Shown here piece by piece: positions 5,268 through 5,488 of a stretch of DNA of 5,488 bases. Position 1 is the first letter of the stretch, and every line of letters starts with the position of its first letter. The position numbers were made by a program, and so were the translations under genes. The DNA is from Candidatus Latescibacterota bacterium (GTDB lineage: Bacteria > Latescibacterota > UBA2968 > GCA-2709665): positions 1 to 5,488 of the forward strand of contig JASLMQ010000214.1 in assembly GCA_030746455.1 (NCBI GenBank), in the 5' to 3' direction. The notes below the pieces were generated by a model that saw only the letters and a list, made by a program, of their open reading frames with translations, was not told the DNA's origin and did no database searches.

Positions 5268-5488
5268 ATGAGGACGCGGATCTGGGTAGCGGTCGGGCTG
5301 ATGCTGGCGGGATGTGGGACGAGCCCGGTCGAACTGGACAACGACCAGCTGTCCGACATGCTTTCGCTCACCAACCTGAGCAAGCGCACGATTCGGAGCC
5401 CGGTGGACGCCGCCCAGATCATCGGTGTCGGGGTTGAATTCGACGTGGTGAACGTCGCTGCCGTACCGATCGAGGCCCCCTTTACCGT
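5268..5488 (+). CDS. Putative lipoprotein of unknown family, N-terminal part
   Basis: An ATG frame that stays open to the window end (73 codons visible) begins MRTRIWVAVGLMLAGC. This is a short type II signal peptide with a basic N-region, a hydrophobic core and the lipobox L13-A14-G15-C16. C16 would be lipidated and the protein anchored to a membrane. The residue after the Cys is Gly, not Asp, so in a Gram-negative envelope the outer membrane would be the expected site. The mature part (VELDNDQLSDMLSLTNLS, then a region with the hydrophobic IIGVGVEFDVVNVAAV) matches no family I recognise. The start is 12 nt after the uppP stop, with GGTGAGG just upstream at rather short spacing. That suggests a uppP-lipoprotein operon and perhaps an envelope role, but this is position-based inference only. 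Confidence 0.75.
   Translation, partial: MRTRIWVAVGLMLAGCGTSPVELDNDQLSDMLSLTNLSKRTIRSPVDAAQIIGVGVEFDVVNVAAVPIEAPFT

Overview
This is a GC-rich bacterial window with six protein genes, two of them cut by the window edges. The mix is a cobamide-type uroporphyrinogen-decarboxylase (URO-D) family protein, a mandelate racemase/muconate lactonizing enzyme (MR/MLE) family sugar-acid enzyme and an M81 (MlrC-like) metallopeptidase. That mix is typical of large-genome uncultured environmental bacteria such as Latescibacterota, Poribacteria or Planctomycetes-like lineages. This placement rests on gene content and on the style of the intergenic repeats, and is only a guess. No mobile element, CRISPR array, tRNA or rRNA was seen.

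Left part (1-3327), catabolic genes: the C-terminal third of a URO-D family gene (+) runs into an MR/MLE enzyme (-, 481-1608, GTG start). The MR/MLE gene is divergent from an M81 family metallopeptidase (+, 1828-3327). Short degenerate repeats with a 9-nt CAC period lie on both sides of the MR/MLE gene, in opposite orientations. The genes look like parts of a carbon-scavenging set acting on sugar acids, methylated compounds or amide-bonded compounds. They are on different strands and are not one operon.

Middle part (3328-4475), regulatory: a near-consensus sigma-70 promoter (TTGACT, 17 nt, TACATT) at 3380-3408 starts a leader of about 130 nt. The leader has no ATG, GTG or TTG before its terminator hairpin. 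It ends in a very strong intrinsic terminator (19-position stem plus T-tract) located 41 nt before the start codon of an ECF sigma factor (3586-4170). The 5' end of this RNA can pair either with a nearby downstream segment or with the 3' arm of the terminator, so it could be a small RNA, an attenuator or a riboswitch-like leader. I consider it the best candidate for something undescribed here. After the sigma gene comes a 305-nt gene-free stretch holding two degenerate copies of an approximately 87-nt purine-rich repeat.

Right part (4476-5488), cell envelope: uppP (undecaprenyl-diphosphate phosphatase, GTG start) is followed after 12 nt by the start of a lipoprotein gene of unknown family. 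The two are probably cotranscribed. A candidate promoter with a palindromic spacer, which could also be read as a weak terminator of the sigma gene, lies about 55 nt upstream of uppP.
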